Shown here piece by piece: positions 35,388 to 46,042 of a stretch of 64,000 nucleotides of DNA (positions within the stretch are counted from its first letter, which is position 1; every line of letters starts with the position of its first letter). The DNA comes from Bacteroidales bacterium (GTDB lineage: Bacteria > Bacteroidota > Bacteroidia > Bacteroidales > UBA932). The DNA is taken from positions 24,431 to 88,430 of the forward strand of contig JAGBVU010000029.1 in NCBI GenBank assembly GCA_017630155.1. Reading direction: 5' to 3'. The translations under genes and the position numbers were made by a program. A model generated the notes under the pieces. The model did not search any database. It had not been told where the DNA came from and saw only the letters and a program-made list of their open reading frames with translations.

Positions 35388-36161
35388 TTATATGTAATGC
35401 ACTAAATTGTTATTTTCTGTAATTAAGCGAACTGCAAAAGTAGGAATTTTTTCTTTAAGTAGGTCACTTATTTTGCGAACAATGTCAATTTCACCCTCAT
35501 AGTGACCTATATCCATGAGAAAAAATCCTTTTTCAGTCAAAAAATCGTGATAGCTCACATCTCCTGTGATGTAAGCATCAGCTCCAGCGGCGACAGCCTT
35601 TGAGACTAGAGACTTCCCTGCCCCACCACAGAGGGCCACCTTGCTTATTACCCTTCCGGCAGGTCTGGAGCACCTCAGGCATTTTAGAGAAAATCTCTCC
35701 TTGACCACCTTGGCAAACTCCTCATCCAACATAGGAGAAGGGAGTGTCCCTACAACACCAAGCCCCTCATCCGAGTCCCCCTTATCGAGGATGGCCACAT
35801 CCTCCAAAGCGAGGCGTGATGCCATCAGTCCACTAACGCCATCAAGAACCTTATCCATATTGGTATGGCAACTGTACACCACTATGCCGTGCCTGATTGC
35901 CTTATATATCATATATCCGAGATTTGTCTCGGGGTTTATTTTGGCAACTCCTCCAAAAATGAGCGGATGGTGGGTAATAATCATATCTGCACCGCACCTG
36001 ATAGCCTCATCGACAAGTTCCGGAGTACAGTCAAGTCCTATCAGAGCAGAGTGTACCTCCTGCTCAGGCGAGCCGATGCAATACCCGGAATTGTCCCACC
36101 TCTCCTGAAACTGAAGGGGGGCAAACTCCTCTATTATTGATGTTATCTCTTTTGCCTTCAT
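35388..36161 (-). CDS. Nif3-like dinuclear metal centre protein
   Basis: A 257-residue member of the Nif3/YbgI family, which forms a hexameric ring with a two-metal site. Metal-binding motifs are THHPLIFGG near residue 63 and the late DIGHYEGE near 225. It is the short form without the inserted PII-like domain found in many Gram-positive homologues. The role is not firmly known; links to GTP cyclohydrolase-type chemistry exist in annotation only. The start overlaps the MerR gene stop by one base. Confidence 0.88.
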   Translation of the reverse strand: MKAKEITSIIEEFAPLQFQERWDNSGYCIGSPEQEVHSALIGLDCTPELVDEAIRCGADMIITHHPLIFGGVAKINPETNLGYMIYKAIRHGIVVYSCHTNMDKVLDGVSGLMASRLALEDVAILDKGDSDEGLGVVGTLPSPMLDEEFAKVVKERFSLKCLRCSRPAGRVISKVALCGGAGKSLVSKAVAAGADAYITGDVSYHDFLTEKGFFLMDIGHYEGEIDIVRKISDLLKEKIPTFAVRLITENNNLVHYI

Positions 36162-36508
36162 TACTCTGCGCTAAGTCCTTTTTGAATCTGGAGCAGCTCC
36201 TCTTTGATTGATACCAGCCTGGCCACCACCTCTGCCCTATTGTCTGAACCCTCCTTATTGTTTTTGAGTCTGGCTTGAGCACCTTCAAGTGTCATACCCC
36301 TCTCCTTTACCAGATAATGGATGGTCTGCAATGTCTTCACATCCTCTGCTGAGAACTTCCTGTTCCCTTTCTTGTTCCTTTCAGGCTTTATGTGTGATGA
36401 GAATTTGTCTGACCAGAAACGGACAAGAGATGCATTCTCCCCCAAAAGGTCTGCAACCTCACCGATAGAGTAGTAAAGCTTCTCGACTTTGAATTCTTTG
36501 TATGGCAT
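36161..36508 (-). CDS. MerR-family transcriptional regulator
   Basis: A 115-residue protein with an N-terminal winged-helix MerR DNA-binding domain (YYSIGEVADLLGENASLVRFW, shortened, near residues 12-32; NRKFSAEDVKTLQTIHYLV near 49) and a short C-terminal coiled coil. It lacks the Cys-rich effector domain of metal sensors, so any ligand is unknown. It sits between the M23 genes and nif3 with short gaps and may regulate this unit. Confidence 0.85.
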   Translation of the reverse strand: MPYKEFKVEKLYYSIGEVADLLGENASLVRFWSDKFSSHIKPERNKKGNRKFSAEDVKTLQTIHYLVKERGMTLEGAQARLKNNKEGSDNRAEVVARLVSIKEELLQIQKGLSAE

Positions 36509-36525
36509 AAGCTTAAACTTTAAAA

Positions 36526-37488
36526 TTAATCGAGAGACTGACCTGTATTTACAGCGATCATCATCATCTCCCTATATTCTAACGGATTCAAATCTACGAA
36601 AAAATAGTCAATCGGATTCATATACTCCCCATTGAATATCACCTCGTAATGGAGATGGGGTGCAAAAACTGTCCCCGAAGTTCCAACCCTACCCACTTCT
36701 GTCCCCTGGTGCACTCTCTGCCCCTTTTTTACCATAATAGCGGACAAATGGGAGTATGTGGTCCTGTATCCGTTGCCATGGTCGATAACCACCTGATTGC
36801 CCTTCCCTTTCTGAGACTTCTTCACTGAGTAGACCACTCCGTTTGCAGTAGCTATAACCTTTGATCCAGATGAGGTGATAAGATCAAGACCTGTATGCTC
36901 TGTAATCGTTTTATAGAAAGGGTGCATTTTCTTACCGACAGTGGCCCCTGTCTTGGGGAGTGAAAAATCCTCAATGGGGATGATGGAGGGTATTGACCTT
37001 ATAAACTCAAGGCTATCCTTCGCCACCTTCTCCACCCTCGAGAGCAACTCCTCATAATGGACCATCTTATCCTCTGCAGCGACTATCTGTGCAGAAGCCT
37101 GCCAGATCAGGGTGGCAATATCTATTGTGTCGCTCTCCATCAGGAAGGCCTCATAATCACTGTTTTCCAATGCAAAGTGTGGTGGCTCAGAGTGGAAAAT
37201 ATTCTCATAAATCTCCCTATCCTTGGACTGCAGATTGACCATTACCCCCTCAAGCATCCTCATCTGCTCCTCCATATAGGCAAGATTCTCCTCTATTGCA
37301 CGACTCTCCTTGAGTATTTTCCTCTCCTGCTCATTGGAGAATACAAGGGAGAAAAGGGCATAGTAGCAGACAGCCAGCAGAGAACACAGCACAAACCACT
37401 TGAACCCCTTTTTGATGTAAAAAAAGAGATTGTGCCGGCTCTCTTCAAAATCGAGATTGTCCTTATCGAAATCTACCCCTCCACCCAT
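36526..37488 (-). CDS. M23-family peptidase-like envelope protein (second copy)
   Basis: A 320-residue inner-membrane protein with one transmembrane helix at about residues 33-53, a periplasmic coiled coil (about 55-165) and a C-terminal LytM/M23 domain. Zinc-site residues are present: HTGLD near 193 for the HxxxD motif and HLHYEV near 277 for the HxH motif. It probably cuts peptidoglycan cross-bridges or activates an amidase. It follows a paralogous M23 gene by 2 bases, and the pair is a recent-looking tandem arrangement with clearly diverged sequence. Confidence 0.87.
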   Translation of the reverse strand: MGGGVDFDKDNLDFEESRHNLFFYIKKGFKWFVLCSLLAVCYYALFSLVFSNEQERKILKESRAIEENLAYMEEQMRMLEGVMVNLQSKDREIYENIFHSEPPHFALENSDYEAFLMESDTIDIATLIWQASAQIVAAEDKMVHYEELLSRVEKVAKDSLEFIRSIPSIIPIEDFSLPKTGATVGKKMHPFYKTITEHTGLDLITSSGSKVIATANGVVYSVKKSQKGKGNQVVIDHGNGYRTTYSHLSAIMVKKGQRVHQGTEVGRVGTSGTVFAPHLHYEVIFNGEYMNPIDYFFVDLNPLEYREMMMIAVNTGQSLD

Positions 37489-37490
37489 GG

Positions 37491-38465
<975 letters not shown>

Positions 38466-38519
38466 CCTATTTATCCAAAATAAAGACACCGCAAATTTAA
38501 ATATTTTTAATAAAAAAAC

Positions 38520-38527
38520 TATTTTTG
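38520..38527 (+). promoter_or_regulatory. alaS promoter -7 element
   Basis: TATTTTTG matches TAnnTTTG and lies 39 bases before the alaS ATG at 38567. No TTTG was found at the -33 position. The upstream ATG of the longer reading frame at 38525 overlaps this element, which argues against that longer start. Confidence 0.6.
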
Positions 38528-38566
38528 TACCTTATTTATACACGAAGTAGGAGATTTAATCATATG

Positions 38567-41182
38567 ATGACATCTAAAGAGATAAGAAACAGATTCTTAG
38601 AGTTCTTCGCATCGAAGAATCACACCATCGTCCCATCTGCACCAATGGTTGTCAAGGGGGACCCGACACTTATGTTTACAAATGCAGGTATGAACCAGTT
38701 CAAGGATTGGTTCCTCGGCAATACCCCCATCAAATACCCCAGAGTGGCCGACACACAGAAATGTCTTCGTGTAAGCGGCAAGCACAACGACCTTGAGGAG
38801 GTAGGACACGACACCTACCACCACACAATGTTTGAGATGCTGGGCAACTGGAGCTTTGGTGACTATTTCAAAAAAGAGGCCATCGCATGGGCTTGGGAGC
38901 TCCTCACCGAGGTGTACAAACTTGACAAGGACAGACTCTATGTTACCATCTTCGAGGGCAATCCTGAAGAGGGTGTAGATCTTGACCACGAGGCTGAGCA
39001 GTGCTGGCTTGAGCACGTATCTGCAGACCGCATAATCCTTGGAAACAAAAAGGACAATTTCTGGGAGATGGGTGAGACTGGTCCTTGCGGCCCCTGCAGC
39101 GAGATCCACATTGACCTGCGTGACAACGAAGAGAGAAAAGCTGTTTCAGGCAAAGATCTTGTCAACACAGGCCATAGCCTCGTAATAGAGATATGGAACC
39201 TGGTATTTATCCAGTACAACAGAAAAGCCAACGGCCAGCTTGAGCTTCTCCCCAACAAGCACGTGGATACAGGTATGGGCTTCGAGAGACTTGTAATGGC
39301 AGTAAACGGCAACAAGAGCAACTACGATGGCGACATCTTCCAGACAATAATCGGCAAAATCTCCGAGATTTCAGGTAAGAAATATGGTCAGTCTGAGGAT
39401 CTTGATATAGCGATGAGGGTTATCTCTGACCACATCCGCGCCATCAGTTTCTCTATAGCAGACGGTCAGCTCCCTTCAAATGTGAAAGCAGGATATGTCA
39501 TCCGTCGCATCCTTCGCCGTGCTGTACGCTACGGTTATACATTCCTGGGGCTCAACACTCCATTCCTATGCAGACTCGTTCCCACCCTTGTAGAGGTGAT
39601 GGGATATGCATACCCAGAACTTGAGAAACAGCAGGCCCTTATCGAGAAGGTTATCAAAGAGGAGGAGGAGGCATTCCTCAGAACCCTTGAAAAGGGAATC
39701 AAGCTTCTTGACTCTGTTATGGAGAAATCAAAAGAGACAAAAGTGATCTCCGGCAAAGATGCTTTCACACTATACGACACATATGGATTCCCTATTGACC
39801 TTAGCGAGCTTATCGCCAAAGAGCACGGGTATTCGATAGATATCGACAAATTTGAGGAGGAACTCGGCAAACAGAAAGAGAGAGCCCGCAATGCGGCTGC
39901 AGTGGAGGAGGGTGACTGGATCGAAGTGGAACCCTTCACATCCTGCGAGTTTGTTGGCTACGACACCCTTGAGTGCGATGTTAAACTCATGAAATACCGC
40001 ACTGTGAAAACCAAGGGGAAAGAGTTGTTCCAGCTCGTATTTGACAAGAGCCCATTCTACGCAGAGAGTGGCGGCCAGGCTGGTGACAGCGGTGTCCTCA
40101 AGTCTGAGACCGGAGAGATAGTCAATATCCTCAACACCACCAAGGAGAACAACCTCAACATCCATATTGCAGACCGCATCCCTGTGGACAAAAATGTGAT
40201 ATTCCACGCATCTGTAGATTCTCAGAAGAGGGAGGAGACTGCAGCCAACCACACTGCTACCCACCTTCTGCACTACGCACTCAGACAGGTACTGGGGACA
40301 CACATTGAGCAGAAAGGTTCATCTGTAACCTCAACAAGCTTCAGGTTTGACTTCTCACACTTCGAGAAGATCTCTGAGGATCATCTGCGCGAGGTGGAGA
40401 GACTTGTAAACAAACTTATCCGCCAGGATATCCACAAGGAGGAGCACAGAGAGCTCCCTATCGAACAGGCGAGGGAGATGGGCGCTATGGCCCTCTTCGG
40501 AGAGAAATACGGCGACAGGGTGCGCGTAATCAGATATGGCGACTCTGTTGAGCTTTGTGGTGGTACACACGCCTCATCTACAGGACGCATCGGCTCATTC
40601 AAAATCGTATCAGAGTCTGCTGTTGCAGCCGGAGTAAGGAGAATAGAGGCTATCACAGGAAGACACGTCGAATCTGCAATGTACTTCCTAGAGGATCAGC
40701 TCAAGAGTATCAGACAGCTTCTTGGCAATGCCCCTGATGCCATCAAAGGGCTTATGAAAGTTCTCTCTGAGAACGACTCTCAGAAGAAAGCACTTCAGGA
40801 GGTAGCAATGGAGAGGGTTCAGACCCTCAAAAAAGCACTCATCGAGGAGAGTGTGGAGATCAACGGAATCCGTCTCTTCTCTGTAAGGGGTGCCTTTGTT
40901 CCTGACATCATCAAAAATGTGGCATTCGAGCTCCACAAAGAGTTTGAAAGTGCAGCATTGGTGGGTGCCATCCTCAACGGAGACAAGCCAAGCCTGGTAC
41001 TTATGTACACAGATGACCTTGTGAAGAACGGAGCAGATGCCTCAAAAGATATCAAAGAGGCTTGCAAACTCATCCAGGGTGGTGGCGGCGGACAAAAATT
41101 CCTCGCTACAGCTGGTGGTAAGAACCCTGACGCTATCAATGAGGCCTACAATTTGCTTAAAGATATAGCCACAAGACAATAA
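38567..41182 (+). CDS. alaS: Alanyl-tRNA synthetase
   Basis: Class II synthetase that charges tRNA-Ala and edits mischarged Ser and Gly. From ATG 38567 ([19 protein letters not shown]) it has 871 residues, the usual length; ATGs at 38564 and 38525 were rejected, the latter because it overlaps the -7 element. Catalytic domain about 1-400 (motif 2 region [13 protein letters not shown]), editing domain with zinc ligands HTATH near 560 and CGGTH near 665, then a C-terminal domain with GGGGGQ near 842. It heads the plus-strand run alaS-lptF-fmt-tgt-lptG. Confidence 0.96.
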   Translation: MTSKEIRNRFLEFFASKNHTIVPSAPMVVKGDPTLMFTNAGMNQFKDWFLGNTPIKYPRVADTQKCLRVSGKHNDLEEVGHDTYHHTMFEMLGNWSFGDYFKKEAIAWAWELLTEVYKLDKDRLYVTIFEGNPEEGVDLDHEAEQCWLEHVSADRIILGNKKDNFWEMGETGPCGPCSEIHIDLRDNEERKAVSGKDLVNTGHSLVIEIWNLVFIQYNRKANGQLELLPNKHVDTGMGFERLVMAVNGNKSNYDGDIFQTIIGKISEISGKKYGQSEDLDIAMRVISDHIRAISFSIADGQLPSNVKAGYVIRRILRRAVRYGYTFLGLNTPFLCRLVPTLVEVMGYAYPELEKQQALIEKVIKEEEEAFLRTLEKGIKLLDSVMEKSKETKVISGKDAFTLYDTYGFPIDLSELIAKEHGYSIDIDKFEEELGKQKERARNAAAVEEGDWIEVEPFTSCEFVGYDTLECDVKLMKYRTVKTKGKELFQLVFDKSPFYAESGGQAGDSGVLKSETGEIVNILNTTKENNLNIHIADRIPVDKNVIFHASVDSQKREETAANHTATHLLHYALRQVLGTHIEQKGSSVTSTSFRFDFSHFEKISEDHLREVERLVNKLIRQDIHKEEHRELPIEQAREMGAMALFGEKYGDRVRVIRYGDSVELCGGTHASSTGRIGSFKIVSESAVAAGVRRIEAITGRHVESAMYFLEDQLKSIRQLLGNAPDAIKGLMKVLSENDSQKKALQEVAMERVQTLKKALIEESVEINGIRLFSVRGAFVPDIIKNVAFELHKEFESAALVGAILNGDKPSLVLMYTDDLVKNGADASKDIKEACKLIQGGGGGQKFLATAGGKNPDAINEAYNLLKDIATRQ

Positions 41183-41190
41183 CCGGACGC

Positions 41191-42654
41191 TTGAAAAAGT
41201 TAGACAGATTCATACTCACATCCTTCTTCGGACCATTCATAATGGTCTTCCTTATCGTCGTATTCATCCTGGTGATGCAATTCCTATGGCTGTATATCGA
41301 CGAGCTTGTGGGTAAGGGTCTGAGTCTGTGGGTAATATTGGAGTTCCTGATGTGGGGTTCCTGCACTATTCTCCCACTGGCAATGCCCCTTGCCACCCTT
41401 ATTGCCTCCATTATGACATTGGGCAATATGGGTGAGAGCAATGAGCTCCTCGCCATGAATGCTGCAGGCATATCCCTCAAGAGGATACTGGTCCCACTCA
41501 TTGTGGTCTCTGTCGGTATCAGTGTAGGGGCATTTTTCGTCTCCAACAGCCTCCTCCCGCTGGCGTACAATAAGATATATACTCTTCAGTACGATATCAA
41601 CAAGACAAAAGAGGAGATTAAGATTCCTACCGGCACCTTCTACAATGGAATTGAAGGATACACCCTCCGTATCAGCGACCGCAACAAAAAGACAGATATG
41701 ATGTACGATGTGATGGTATATGACCACACAAAGAACAAAGGGAATGTCAGTGTTGCTGTAGCCGATTCGGGACTAATCAAATCCAACCCAAGCAAAACAG
41801 CACTTGTCTTTACACTATACAATGGTGTCTCTTATGAGGAGGAGAACACCATGAGATACAAGGACACCAATATGGTAATGAACAGGGTGGAGTTTGACAG
41901 GCAAGAGATGATAATCCCACTCAAAAACTACGCCTTCAAGAAATCTGAGGAGGACAAGTACGGCAACGAGATTATGGCCAAAAACCTGAAGAGCCTTCAG
42001 GCTGACAGGGACTCTATAGGGATAACCTATGACAAGACTTACGCCAAACACCAGAACAGGTTCATCTATGGAATGGGGCTTACATACCCATCCCAACTGG
42101 ACACTGCCAAAAACAAAGGGTATCTGGAGGGATTTGAGACAGATTCCCTCTACCTCCACTGGAGCCATGAGGTGGAGTCTATAAACATATCTGAGACACT
42201 GGACCACCTGAAGAGCTCGATAAGCATGACAGAATCCTTTGAGAGGGAGATAGCCCACAATAGCTATTTCCTCAGGAAGATAGACCTTGAGTCCTATAGA
42301 AAGTTCACACTATCCTTTGCTTGTCTGGTATTCTTCTTTATCGGGGCACCGCTTGGGGCCATTATCAGAAAAGGTGGTCTTGGGACCCCGGTAATCATCT
42401 CCGCCCTCTTCTTCGTGCTGTATTGGGTGGTGGATATAAGCGGCAAGAAACTGGCGACCGATGGGGCCATAACACCTATGATAGGGGCATTCATATCTAC
42501 ACTTGTTCTGCTCCCTATGGGGATTTTCCTCACTTGGAAAGCGACATCCGAATCGTCATCATTCAATTTTGAATCCTTCAAACAGGATGTTCAGAAATAT
42601 TTGAAAAACCTTAAAAAGAGATATATATGGAGAAAGGGAAAAACACGAGAATAG
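41191..42654 (+). CDS. LptF/LptG (YjgP/YjgQ) family permease, first copy
   Basis: A 487-residue membrane protein of the LPS-export ABC transporter permease family. Three transmembrane helices lie before residue 110 (FFGPFIMVFLIVVFILVMQF near 10-30, shortened), a periplasmic beta-jellyroll-type region spans about 115-360, then three more helices (FTLSFACLVFFFIGAPLGAI near 370). The start codon is TTG at 41191, 8 bases after the alaS stop; no ATG gives the conserved N-terminus KKLDRFILTSF. It overlaps fmt by 28 bases. The second permease at 44742 is the likely partner; both would extract LPS together with LptB, which is not in the window. Confidence 0.87.
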   Translation: MKKLDRFILTSFFGPFIMVFLIVVFILVMQFLWLYIDELVGKGLSLWVILEFLMWGSCTILPLAMPLATLIASIMTLGNMGESNELLAMNAAGISLKRILVPLIVVSVGISVGAFFVSNSLLPLAYNKIYTLQYDINKTKEEIKIPTGTFYNGIEGYTLRISDRNKKTDMMYDVMVYDHTKNKGNVSVAVADSGLIKSNPSKTALVFTLYNGVSYEEENTMRYKDTNMVMNRVEFDRQEMIIPLKNYAFKKSEEDKYGNEIMAKNLKSLQADRDSIGITYDKTYAKHQNRFIYGMGLTYPSQLDTAKNKGYLEGFETDSLYLHWSHEVESINISETLDHLKSSISMTESFEREIAHNSYFLRKIDLESYRKFTLSFACLVFFFIGAPLGAIIRKGGLGTPVIISALFFVLYWVVDISGKKLATDGAITPMIGAFISTLVLLPMGIFLTWKATSESSSFNFESFKQDVQKYLKNLKKRYIWRKGKTRE

Positions 42655-43589
42655 TCTTTATGGGGACCCCGGAGTTTGCTGTCGGCTCCCTTCAGGCTCT
42701 CGTCGAAAACGGCTACAATGTAGTGGGAGTTGTCACTGTTCCTGACAAGCCCAGCGGCAGAGGACTCAAAGTGAACATGAGTGCTGTCAAAGAGTACGCA
42801 CTTGGACTTGATCTGCCGATTCTCCAACCCGTCTCCCTTAAGGATCCTGCATTTCTGGAGGAACTGGCCGCGTTAGATGCAGATTGCTTCGTGGTAGTGG
42901 CATTCAGAATGCTGCCGCAAGTGGTATGGTCAATGCCAAAATTGGGGACATTCAACCTCCACGCATCCCTCCTCCCCCAATACAGAGGGGCAGCCCCCAT
43001 CAACTGGGCCATCATAAATGGGGAGACCACAACCGGCGTCACCACATTCCTTCTTGACAAACAGATAGATACCGGAAACATAATATTCCAGCAAGAGTGC
43101 GAGATTCTCCCAGAGGACAATATAGGGTCACTGTATGATAAACTTATGGCGATGGGCTCCACCCTTGTCCTCCGCACAGTGGACGCATTGGCCGAAGGCT
43201 CTGCCAACCCCACCCCCCAAGTGGAGTCGGGAGCACTCCACCCTGCACCAAAAATTACCCGTGAGACCTGCAAAATAGAGTGGAGCGATACCGCTGTGAG
43301 TATAACCAACCGTGTCAGGGGTCTCAGCCCCTACCCTGCAGCATATGCTGTAATGGTCTCTGGAGATAAAAGGACAGATGTCAAGATTTTTGGCGGCATC
43401 GCTACACAGACCGGGAATAGCCACAGTGACACAGGGACCATCATATCGGATGGAAAGAACAGACTATGCGTTAAGTGTGGAGATGGGCTGTTTGAGATAT
43501 CCGAACTCCAGATGGCTGGAAAGAAGAGGCTTAAAGTTAAAGAGTTTCTGGTAGGTGTACACAATATTGAGAATTATAGATTCGAGTGA
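42627..43589 (+). CDS. fmt: Methionyl-tRNA formyltransferase
   Basis: Fmt adds a formyl group from 10-formyl-THF to initiator Met-tRNA. The 320-residue protein has the family start RIVFMGTPEFAV, the folate-site motif GTFNLHASLLPQYRGAAP near residue 109 with the catalytic Asn-His pair, and IDTGNIIFQ near 147. Its start lies 28 bases inside the end of the upstream permease gene, and its stop overlaps the tgt start (TGATG). An ATG at 42660 (codon 12, MGTPEF) would remove the conserved RIVF strand and is less likely. Confidence 0.95.
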   Translation: MEKGKNTRIVFMGTPEFAVGSLQALVENGYNVVGVVTVPDKPSGRGLKVNMSAVKEYALGLDLPILQPVSLKDPAFLEELAALDADCFVVVAFRMLPQVVWSMPKLGTFNLHASLLPQYRGAAPINWAIINGETTTGVTTFLLDKQIDTGNIIFQQECEILPEDNIGSLYDKLMAMGSTLVLRTVDALAEGSANPTPQVESGALHPAPKITRETCKIEWSDTAVSITNRVRGLSPYPAAYAVMVSGDKRTDVKIFGGIATQTGNSHSDTGTIISDGKNRLCVKCGDGLFEISELQMAGKKRLKVKEFLVGVHNIENYRFE

Positions 43590-44728
43590 TGGACAAACTG
43601 AAATTTGAACTGCTGAAGACAGATCCCCAGAGCTGCGCAAGAAGGGGAAGAATACATACTGACCATGGTGTGATAGAGACACCTATATTTATGCCCGTAG
43701 GGACACTAGGCTCTGTAAAAGGGGTTTACCACAGAGATCTGGCCCAGGATATAAAGGCAGAAATATGCCTTGGCAATACATATCATCTCTATCTCAGACC
43801 TGGACTTGACACCCTTTATAAAGCTGGAGGACTCCACAAATTCATCAGCTGGGACAAACCGATACTTACCGACAGTGGTGGATTTCAGGTATTCTCATTG
43901 GCTGAGAACAGAAAGCTAACACCGGAGGGGTGCACATTCCGCTCCCACATTGACGGGTCCAAACACATCTTTACCCCTGAAAACAATGTGGATACACAGA
44001 GAAAAATCGGTGCCGACATCATTATGGCACTCGATGAGTGTACACCAGGTGATGCAGATTACCAGTATGCAGCCAAATCTCTAAAACTTACACAGGCGTG
44101 GCTGGAGAGAGGTATAAAACATTTTGACCAGACAGAGCCCCTGTATGGATACCATCAGGCATATTTTCCTATAGTTCAGGGGTGCGTATATCCAGATTTG
44201 CGCCGTCAGGCTGCCGAACATGCCGTATCGCTGGAGAGGGAAGGTTACGCTATCGGAGGACTTGCAGTAGGTGAACCTACCGACAAAATGTATGAGATGA
44301 TAGAGGTGGTACACCCTATCCTCCCAAAAGACAAACCGAGATACCTTATGGGTGTAGGTACCCCATCAAATATCCTTGAGGCCATCGCAAGAGGTGTGGA
44401 TATGTTTGACTGCGTAATGCCTACAAGAAATGGCCGCAACGGCATGCTGTTCACCTGGGAGGGGACCATCAATATAAGAAACAAGAAATGGGCCGATGAC
44501 TTCTCCCCACTTGACCCGCAGGGGACATCTTTTGTCGACCACACATATTCAAAAGCATACCTCCGCCATATGTTCATCGCCGGCGAGATGCTTGCTGCCC
44601 AGATTGCCAGCGAACACAACCTCGCATTCTACCTTGACCTTGTCACTCAGGCAAGGGCACACATAGAGGCGGGAGATTTCAATTCCTGGAAAAACGAGGT
44701 AGTGAAGAGATTGGATACAAGATTATAA
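43589..44728 (+). CDS. tgt: Queuine tRNA-ribosyltransferase
   Basis: Tgt exchanges guanine 34 of certain tRNAs for a queuine precursor. The ATG at 43589 overlaps the fmt stop in TGATG, giving 379 residues; the GTG at 43586 adds one residue. Family features are the DSGGFQVFSLAENRKLTPEG substrate region near residue 90, the nucleophile region MALDECTP near 145, GGLAVGEP near 230 and the zinc-binding C-terminus. In this version, the zinc-site cysteine/histidine set of the C-terminus is reduced, with HTYSKAYLRHMF visible near 325 and HNLAFYLDL near 350, so zinc binding should be checked. Confidence 0.94.
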   Translation: MDKLKFELLKTDPQSCARRGRIHTDHGVIETPIFMPVGTLGSVKGVYHRDLAQDIKAEICLGNTYHLYLRPGLDTLYKAGGLHKFISWDKPILTDSGGFQVFSLAENRKLTPEGCTFRSHIDGSKHIFTPENNVDTQRKIGADIIMALDECTPGDADYQYAAKSLKLTQAWLERGIKHFDQTEPLYGYHQAYFPIVQGCVYPDLRRQAAEHAVSLEREGYAIGGLAVGEPTDKMYEMIEVVHPILPKDKPRYLMGVGTPSNILEAIARGVDMFDCVMPTRNGRNGMLFTWEGTINIRNKKWADDFSPLDPQGTSFVDHTYSKAYLRHMFIAGEMLAAQIASEHNLAFYLDLVTQARAHIEAGDFNSWKNEVVKRLDTRL

Positions 44729-44741
44729 CTATTTTTGGAGG

Positions 44742-45836
44742 ATGAATTTACCAAGGCTGACCATACTCGACAGATACATCATAAAGAAGTTTATAGGAAC
44801 CTTCTTTGTGGCACTTGCGTTGATTATTGTCATCGTAATCATCTTCGACATCAGTGAAAAGATCGATGACTTCGTGGACAACGAAGTATCCCTCAGGGAG
44901 ATTGCATTTACCTATTATGCAAACTTCATCCCCTACTTCATGAATATGTTCAGTGCCATATTCGTCTTCATTACCGTAATCTTCTTCACATCCAAACTTG
45001 CCGGAGACAGTGAGATAATAGCGATGCTCTCCGGAGGGGTAAGCTTCAAGAGGCTCATGGTACCTTACCTGATTTCAGCCCTCATCATTGCACTGTTCAG
45101 TCTGACACTCAACCTGTTTATCATCCCTCCTGCCAACAAGACCAGACTTGAATTCGAAGGAAAATACATCAAAGGAGCCAAATTCTACAACAACAAACGG
45201 CACATCCATTATCAGATAGCCCCTGGAGATTTCGCATACGTGGAATCTTTCAGCACCTGGAACAACACCGCATACCGATTCTCACTTGAGAGGATTAAGG
45301 ACAATGAGATGATTTCCAAAATCAGTGCGGAGACCGCCGCTTGGGACTCCACCAAACAGGCTTGGACACTGAGGAAATACTTCAAGAGAGACTTTACCAA
45401 CGGAAAGGAGACCATCACCTTCGGGCACGAACTGGATACTGTCATCAACCTCTCCATCGATGACTTCTACAGAAGGGAGAATACTGTCGAGTCACTCGAT
45501 TATTTCCAGTTGAATGATCTAATCGCCACACAGAAGATGAGGGGGGACACTATGGTAAAATACTCGCTTATCGAGAAGAACAACAGATACGCGATGCCAT
45601 TCTCAGCATTTATCCTCACCATAATAGGTGTATCACTATCATCCAAGAAAAGACGCGGAGGAATAGGTATAAACCTGGGCGTGGGTATTGCACTGAGCTT
45701 CTCTTATATTCTGTTTATGAGATTCAGCCAGATGTTTGTAATCACAGACACACTCCCCCCGGCAATAGCCATCTGGCTCCCCAACGTATTGTACGCCATC
45801 ATAGCTGCTGTTCTCTACAGGATGGCCCCGAAATAA
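44742..45836 (+). CDS. LptF/LptG (YjgP/YjgQ) family permease, second copy
   Basis: A 364-residue inner-membrane protein with the same layout as the gene at 41191: three N-terminal helices (FVALALIIVIVIIFDISEKI, shortened, near 20), a periplasmic domain at about 110-270, and three C-terminal helices (SAFILTIIGVSLSSKKRRGG near 285). The length matches standard LptG/LptF. It follows tgt by 13 bases and ends the plus-strand run at a terminator hairpin. Which of the two copies is functionally LptF or LptG cannot be decided from sequence alone. Confidence 0.88.
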   Translation: MNLPRLTILDRYIIKKFIGTFFVALALIIVIVIIFDISEKIDDFVDNEVSLREIAFTYYANFIPYFMNMFSAIFVFITVIFFTSKLAGDSEIIAMLSGGVSFKRLMVPYLISALIIALFSLTLNLFIIPPANKTRLEFEGKYIKGAKFYNNKRHIHYQIAPGDFAYVESFSTWNNTAYRFSLERIKDNEMISKISAETAAWDSTKQAWTLRKYFKRDFTNGKETITFGHELDTVINLSIDDFYRRENTVESLDYFQLNDLIATQKMRGDTMVKYSLIEKNNRYAMPFSAFILTIIGVSLSSKKRRGGIGINLGVGIALSFSYILFMRFSQMFVITDTLPPAIAIWLPNVLYAIIAAVLYRMAPK

Positions 45837-45906
45837 GAAAACCGGAGTTCACAAATCTGTAAACTCCGGTTATTTTTTTGCGAATATATCGCAGAAATCA
45901 CCCTAT
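45836..45906. repeat. Partial copy of the intergenic palindromic element
   Basis: This stretch is related to 45961-46028. Both begin AGAAAACCGGAGTT, pass through a short loop, and end with the identical 17-base string at 45890-45906 and 46012-46028 (CGCAGAAATCACCCTAT). The starts are 125 bases apart and the ends 122 bases apart. It lacks the outer left arm of the full element. Its inner hairpin has compensated base changes and works as the lptG-side terminator. Confidence 0.75.
45840..45879 (+). terminator. Terminator after the second LptF/G permease
   Basis: Perfect 10-base arms AACCGGAGTT / AACTCCGGTT at 45840-45849 and 45862-45871 around a 12-base loop, followed by T-A-T7. It begins 4 bases after the stop codon and closes the alaS-lptG run. 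It is built from the inner part of the repeat element. Confidence 0.85.
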
Positions 45907-45917
45907 GTTAGTGTTGG

Positions 45918-46042
45918 AAAAAATTATAAAAGAGGTGGGATTTCAAGGCTTACGACGCTGAGAAAACCGGAGTTTACTATATGTAAATGAGGATTTTCTT
46001 AGCTAGTATAACGCAGAAATCACCCTATTTTTATAATTTTTT
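45918..46042. repeat. 125-bp imperfect palindrome (candidate dispersed element)
   Basis: Two 60-base arms (45918-45977 and 45983-46042) are inverted copies around the 5-base spacer TATAT. By hand alignment 39 of 60 positions match without gaps. The outer 14 bases are a perfect inverted pair, ATTTC and AGAAAA blocks match within the arms, and the inner five pairs next to the loop are perfect. The right arm ends inside the last codons of the L-threonine dehydrogenase gene (stop at 46031). The transcript of either strand would fold into one long interrupted hairpin. No ORF is present. Confidence 0.8.

Noticed and set aside
45907..46020. Integron attC-like site in the palindromic element
   Set aside because: The GTTRRRY / RYYYAAC core sites at the arm ends are not present in proper form, and no integrase or cassette gene is nearby.
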